A stretch of DNA of 64,000 bases from Rhyzopertha dominica (taxonomy: Eukaryota > Arthropoda > Insecta > Coleoptera > Bostrichidae), in the NCBI GenBank assembly GCA_025024175.1, contig QCXZ01000001.1, forward strand, positions 43,518,942-43,582,941. The letters are read 5' to 3'. Below are positions 57,572-64,000 of the stretch, piece by piece; the first letter of the stretch is position 1, and each line of letters begins with the position of its first letter. A program made the position numbers and the translations under genes. The notes beneath the pieces are model-generated. The model did not search any database. It saw only the letters and a list, made by a program, of their open reading frames with translations, and had not been told where the DNA came from.

Positions 57572-59640
57572 TACATTTCCCCAAATAAATACTTACGAAT
57601 TTAGAATGTCTGGTAGTATACTGTCAGTACCAATATCAGACTATAATACAGGCAAAATAAGCAATAGTATATGACATTCGAATACAATCGAGACTTTGTA
57701 GCTTGCGCAACAAGGCTTGCTCTTTAATACTGCATTGCTCTTCACATAAATATACATTTTATTTAAAAAAAGGTTTTATTCGAAAATATAAATACAGAAA
57801 AAAGAGACAGTAAAATGTTTTCTTATCTTTCTTTTACATCTTTAAATAAGATTAGAAAGCAATAAAATCGAAATTAGTTTGTTCTGGACAAATGCTATCT
57901 ATATTTAAATCATCCAAACATAGCTTTCATTTTTACATCATGTTTGGAAAAGGCAACGACAGTGCTGCGTACATATATAAAAGGTTTTCTGTTTTGTGTT
58001 CCTTCGAAAGTGTGTCCGCAAACACTTACTGGTTACTATAAAGTAAGAATCAAAGACATTCGATAGGATTCCCTCAGCTTTCAATCTATGCAACAATAGC
58101 GAGTGCTTCATTCTTCCTTATTATTAAACATACGCTGAATGAACAATTGCTGGCGCATTTCAAGCAACTACCCAAACATTTGTAAAAACCTCATTAATTG
58201 CATACTTTACAAATAGCATTCTCTGCAACAATACGAGGAAGCTTACCTACCTACGGCATTCATAACGCCGGGTTAGAAAATAGCCGCACGAGGAAGTATA
58301 TATGTATACAAACTTTCAAGCGTGCCGCCGCTGTCATTGTTGAATTACGGGATCTTCAGAGGATTCATCCGCAAATTAGTATAAACGCCGAATTACTATC
58401 CTGCGCCAACTTTCACATTCCCATGATATAACTTATTAACATGTGTAGGAAACAAGGAAAGCGTGTTCCGCGTCGTGTTATCAAAATAAAGGCTTGTTAT
58501 GTAATATTCTCCTTAATGAAACGAAGAGATTCCCTCACTAATCGTCTTAAGGTAAACAAGTAATTTTAGAAAGACGTGATAATATGATCAAATTGATACT
58601 ATGACATTAATGTAATTAGTACTACTTGATACAGTCTTATGGTCGCATGAATGAAATTGATGCTGCAGATTTTACGTGTAAATAGTGGCGTAAACCGTAA
58701 CGGCTATGATTAAGTGAAGACTCGATCAAGAGTGCGTCGCGAAATACTTTAAGTTGATGATGGCTATAGACACGAAGATGGTAAACAAGAGCGAAACATA
58801 TAGCCTAGAATACCTAATTCATTATTGTACAATAATTAGATGTATCTTGATCAGCTAAACTAAAGAAGACAAATGATGATAACCAATCTACGGCAGTGTT
58901 GTGAGTATCGGTATACTTCGGTGTGTAGAATACTCACTCGTACGACATGACCTTGATTGTAGGCCGAAATTTTGTTGTTTGCCTCGTAGACATGTGTAAA
59001 TTCCTTTTTAGACTAACGTATTGGTTCGTATAGTTCCAGCATCAACATGTTCTAAATTAAACCACTACTTAAGGTGATCGGCTGCTAGGGATTCGTCAAC
59101 CAATTTTGCACATAAATATTTGAATATCAGCCAGCTAGGCTGCTGATGTATTAATTCAAAAGCATCGCCTTCGTAAAATCTATCTGAACCCCATGTTCGC
59201 GGCACCATAAACATGTATTTACCTACACATAATATATTAATAGTTATTAACACTTACCACGAGCGAAAAATTCATAGAAAGTAGGCGAATATGAATTTGA
59301 TAACAGGAAGTTCTATCGTACCAGAAGAAGTAAAAACAAAATCAAAGCAGCTTCACTTCGGTGTAAATAGGTGTATTCTATGGGTAAATACACGTTCTAT
59401 TGTTTAGAACGTTGCTATTGCATTCTAATGTCATTTAAGTTTTATGAAATGCGGATATTTTATACTTTTGTAGTTAGATATTTATAGAGAAAACAGTTAT
59501 ACACCAACATCTTCCAGGTTTGCACAACATAAATTATGGAAAATATATTCAGTCAAGTAAAATACACTAAATTAAAAAATCTGGATATAATAGTAAGTAA
59601 CGCTATTTCTATTATAATAACGCAAAGATAAGTACAAGAA
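57572..59640. other. Intergenic stretch without recognisable feature
   Basis: A 77-codon frame at 58198-58431 is less AT-rich and protein-like (FKRAAAVIVELRDLQRIHPQ) but lacks an ATG, splice context and any family match. Confidence 0.45.
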
Positions 59641-60190
59641 ATGGGAAGAATGTTAGAAGATAAGAACACTTACAAAAAAATAATTAACCCCACAACAAAA
59701 ATTCAAAACGTAATCAACAACTACATACAAAAATTGACAAAACACGGACATATGTATAACTGAGCAGCCTAAAGCAGCATTGTCTGAGGAATACGCATGC
59801 CTAAGACTAATTCGTTACTTGTATAGGTTCACCCACTTACTACCTATAAACTTTATCAACAACAAAAGAAATTACCCACAGATCACGTCCTGCTTTGTTA
59901 GATGTCAAAACGCTATTCAAAAAAATGATACAAAATTGATCATAGGTAGCATCAGCGAGAAGTGGAACTATATCACTGTATACACCGACACCAAGTCGAG
60001 ATTTCCTGGATTTGATCAATATATACTTTGACACCAGATATTTCGGTTTCAGTAATTCTCAAATTGATGGCAGAGGCATGGGCAGTCCAGGAGGCCCAAT
60101 CTTAGCAGCCTTAGTCATGCACCACATAGTAAAAGGAACCCTCCTAAAGTTACCCTTTAAAATAACATTGATAATAAATGTTAATGTTTT
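59641..60190 (+). pseudogene. Penelope-like element, reverse transcriptase fragment
   Basis: MLEDKNTYKKIINPTTKIQN then VINNYIQKLTKHGHMY (59650-59760) is the segment just before the Penelope reverse transcriptase domain. Further on, RYFGFSNSQIDGRGMGSPGG then PILAALVMHHIVKGTLLKLP (60045-60160) is the palm motif (usually DGVAMGSPLSPI). Stops and frameshifts separate these, and the YVDD box and endonuclease are missing. Plus strand, like the copy at 39760. Confidence 0.7.
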
Positions 60191-63100
60191 TTGTACATTC
60201 ACTAAACATACGAAATCAGCTTGTTCCGCAAAATATTCTATAAACTCAAGTAAGCGAATATATTTAGAATATCAATCCATTGTGAGAGTGCTTAAATTAG
60301 TTTACCTAACTTAACCAAATATAATTTAGTTTAGAAATTAAAAAGAGAATAAATTGAAGGGCAGATTGATAATTATTACATGCAAGTAGTAAAGTTGTCG
60401 GGTGTTAAATAATGTTATTATCAAAACATAATTAGAAGCATTTTGTTTCATTGTAAGTTTTCCAGAATATTTCAACTTGTGGAATGAACAAAGATGATTC
60501 AGCAATTTTAAAATTAGGAGTGCTATATACCAGGTAAAAACACGGTATACCTATGTTGTGGTACTGGTTAATCACTGCTAACGGGATACTAAATATATAC
60601 AGAAAACCTAATTCCACAATCGAATTTTGATGTTGTAAAATACATTTAAAATTAAATATTGCAAATTTTCGGGGTTAAATTTTGCTAGAATGTTATTGGA
60701 AAGATATGCTTTACGACTTAAAAGCAGTTTGACGTCCGAATATTTCATATCATTTACTGGCTTAAGTATTGCAACAGCTGTAGAAAAGTATAAAACAGAC
60801 AAGTCAGTTGTATGAAAAGCAAATATCAATTTTAATATCGTAAGGTATAATAACCAGTGATGGGCGTAAATTATAATTTTCTACCTTACACGGGTAAAAA
60901 AATGTGGATACAGAACTTTGGCGTGAATTTTGAGTAGAAAATATAAGACGAGTACATTATGGCTAAAGTATACTAAATACACGATAAAACTAAACAGAAA
61001 GCTAACTGTATTAGCTTCTCCATGTGTTGAATTTCTTATTTTTTTTTAATTTAATAGTTTTTAATTATTATTACATGGATGTGTTATATGCGTATCTGTA
61101 GCAACATGATACAACCTATATTACACTAGAGAGACTACTGCACGGTATTTATCTATTATACACGAATTGAATACTGTACTATATCTACAACTATATACAG
61201 AGTGTCCCATTGCAAATGAAGGGTATTTTAACCGGAACCATTAATATTTCAAATTCGAATGTTACTATTAATTTCTTTAATAATAACATTTAAGGAGAAT
61301 TTCTAAAAATACTTTTCATTTTCAATCTGCCACTCAGTATACAGTTGTAGATAAAGAATAATATTCAATTCGTGTATAATGGACCATATTACACTCGAAT
61401 ATTAAAACAATTCGCGTGTAATATGGTGTGCATTATTATATTATTATACTATTTTAATATCTATATTACAAACATGCATAACATATTTTAATAAGTCATC
61501 ATGGTATTCAAATGGTTTTCTTACTCTTTGGGGCATAAAAAAACAAAGCATACGTGTACGTTTCGACGTCTTTCCTTTCATAACTATATCAGGTACATAT
61601 ATCCCGAAGAAGCTTACTTTTACATGCTATCAAATTCAGAAGCGCATATTTCACATAAAAAAAATATATTTAGGTACTATAATTAATTATTGCTTGCTAC
61701 TTGCTTCTTTATACCAATGTACCTAGTTCACAAATGAGAATTGTGTATATATACTGCTAATACATCACAATAAAATTGACCTGCGATTTAAAAGATTGCT
61801 ATACAGCAATTAAATTGAGAAAGCTTCAAAGTGCCTTTGACAGCACGTTTGTCCTGCTTAGTCTGGTCTTCCGGTCTTAAATGACGTATGCCTAAACAAG
61901 TTATTGTTGTTTGAACATTTGTCTTGTTAACCTAATTATAACAGGGTAGTATTTTGTTTAGTTAACAAATAGCAAAAATAATAATAAGATACAAAAGGTA
62001 ATATTACGTTTGAGGCGTTTTGGGCAGTACTGATAATAAACACAAATAAAATACTAAATATTTCTAGATTTCTGTTTATCTACACAATGCTATTTTCTAC
62101 AATACACTTTCAAAGTATAATATTACATAGTTTACACGTAGATAATAGCGTAATCGACATGACGTATTCTACGCGCCCATCACTGATAATAACATAAATG
62201 AAAATCCTTACATTACGGATATGTAAGAAAAGAATACTGAAATAGTTCTCCTAATGATTTGTGTGCAATAGATACAATTCAGTCTTAAGTTTGGAAAATA
62301 CATTAACGAGATTTTAGCAGCCTATAGGAGAGTTTATCGACCACTGGTGGCGCTAGTATGGCTTTGCATATGGCGGAAATGAACAGTACTTGCTATTATA
62401 ATATACTCGTCTGTATCGCGTAATGAAACACAGATGGGTTTGCAAACGAATATATTCAATATAATTATTACAAAGGAACTGGTAATGGTAACCAAAACAC
62501 ACTTATTACAATAACCTATGTGATAACCGCTTAACCACAACCGCATATTACTATTACAATATAATATCACACATGCGTTTTGTGTTTACATTTATCCTCT
62601 TTTTCTTAATAATATTTACTGCCCACAATTTAAAAATGCTAATACGATATAACAAAAACAGCCCTATTACACAACAATCCCGCCTTTTTCCAGCATTAAA
62701 GTACTGTTCTTAATATTTTATGTATCTGCCGCCAGATGTCGTGTCACTATTGTAAATTTGCCTATCCTACTGAGCTTAAAACTAGTGTATGGATATTTGC
62801 ATCGCTTTTAAAGACGATCTACGATATGATGTCTCTTTATTTAAAACTTTAAGGAACTATTTATTATGCATAATAAATGCAGTCACCAATAGCAATGTCT
62901 AGGCCTTGGAGGTACGTCTTACATCGTATTCATGATTTATTAGGTAAGCAGAAAGTATATCCAATAAACATATCAAACGCCTTCTTACGTCAGTAAGCGA
63001 CATATTAACGTGTAATAGCTCCCAGCTTCCACTGACCTAGGTGTGCCAACCTTGACTATCGATGAAATTGCTACATGAACTAGACTATATGCACCTATAA

Positions 63101-64000
63101 AAGCACGCCTGTCATTGAAATTTGGAATATGGTCAAAGAAAGCAGAAATATATGTTTGATGTTGCAATTTACTGTTACAAACTGAATTGTATACTCAGGA
63201 ATTGGATTTTTGTTAGTGTTCTACCCAGTAGCTGTTGTACGTACATTCAAATAAGCACACGTAGTTCTATCATTTGAGGTCGATGCGTCTTCGTGTCTTG
63301 AAAGTGCAGGTAGGTCGATATTCAAAAACTTTTCCTATCATACTCAAAGAGACCACCATGATACGTATAAGCTTTGACGGTCCACATTTCATGGTCTAGT
63401 AGGCCGTTATTGTACTTCAAAAATGGTGCCAGAGACTGTGTTAGTGGTATAGTATGCTATAACAATAAAATTCAGTGAACACGAGACTGTTCAATGAAAT
63501 CGATGCTGCCTTGGTAGGGTATCATTACCTAACTTTTGACGTTTCTCGAGTACACTAAGCTATGAAATCTCAATGTAAAATACCAATGAAAGTTAGCTGT
63601 AAACCTACTTACATTTTAATATGGACCACGGGTTAAACAGGATGATTTAAAATCAGGCATGCCAGGATTGTTAGAGAGTGCACACTAAAAGATTTCTTTA
63701 AATGATTATTGTGACTTTACTGTAACTTAACGCATCAGGATCGCTGGATATGTTTTGGCCTATCGATGATTAACATGTATTTATTTTTTTTTGCTTTCTA
63801 AATATAAGAAATTAAATTAAATACATCTCGACGACACAAGTAAAATGTGCTAGATTTTCGCCGAAATAGCCATTTTAATCTTATTAATATCACGAGTTAC
63901 ATTTCTGTGCTCTGCATTCTATTTGCGTTTTCTTAAAATTTGTGTTTTGTTAAGTCTATTTTAATGTTAATTGTTTTATGACAGTTTTTTTTATTACTTT
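60191..64000. other. AT-rich stretch; one possible mariner end at 61198
   Basis: No gene recognised to the end of the window. At 61198, after TA, CAGAGTGTCCCATTGCAAAT with AAGGGTATTTTAACCGG resembles a Tc1/mariner terminus common in insects; no transposase or partner end follows. Frames at 62334-62570 and elsewhere are uninformative. Confidence 0.5.

Noticed and set aside
1..64000. CRISPR arrays, operons and bacterial promoters
   Set aside because: The sequence is eukaryotic; no regularly spaced short repeats or gene strings are present.

Overview
The window reads as insect nuclear DNA, possibly from a beetle. It is AT-rich, has no operons or ribosome binding sites, contains plausible spliced exons, and is crowded with eukaryotic transposable elements (TEs): Tc1/mariner, hAT, Crypton, Penelope-like, LINE and tRNA-like SINE sequence. 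The insect call is inference from TE families and base composition. About a dozen isolated N characters mark ambiguous bases.

Only two regions look like host protein-coding exons. One (36888-37490, minus) is the last exon of a secreted Tyr/Pro/Gln-rich protein. An AG acceptor precedes it, and its first codons form the back half of a signal peptide. The other (43826-44284, plus) is the last exon of an unrecognised acidic, Ser/Pro-rich protein, followed by an AATAAA signal. Two weaker exon candidates lie at 15599-15643 and 42887-43056. A broken, unidentified reading frame lies at 6869-7271 (minus).

Layout. 0-9.6 kb: mostly featureless, with a LINE 3' end at 3.05-3.93 kb and a short hairpin repeat inside a 15-bp duplication. 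9.6-12.8 kb: a complete-length hAT element with 8-bp target duplications and a frameshifted transposase. 12.8-18.5 kb: two decayed mariner/IS630-type elements, a two-copy palindrome-rich repeat, and a second copy of the hairpin repeat inside one mariner. 20-31 kb: Penelope-type hammerhead-like motifs, a hAT-like element, a truncated mariner, a LINE and an (ATT)n microsatellite. 33.4-35.4 kb: a degenerate satellite array and a Tc1 element. 38.8-41.3 kb: a Crypton-type recombinase gene split by a hAT element that itself holds Penelope sequence. 41.4-42.8 kb: another mariner/IS630 element. 45-47 kb: a second Crypton fragment, a direct pair of the hairpin repeat and a tRNA-like sequence. 48-50 kb: a well-formed hammerhead motif and a transposase fragment. 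51-60 kb: a hAT-type terminus, a LINE fragment and two Penelope fragments. The rest is unassigned AT-rich DNA.

The most distinctive signals are: (1) hammerhead-ribozyme-like motifs sharing the core GAAAC-NN-GUH, one with a strong helix I; (2) a hairpin-rich repeat found as a single copy, an inverted pair and a direct pair; (3) the three-level nested insertion in the Crypton gene, with a perfect 8-bp duplication; and (4) a tandem module packed with GTTCGCGAAC-type palindromes. No intact autonomous transposon is present: every transposase, recombinase or reverse-transcriptase frame is broken.
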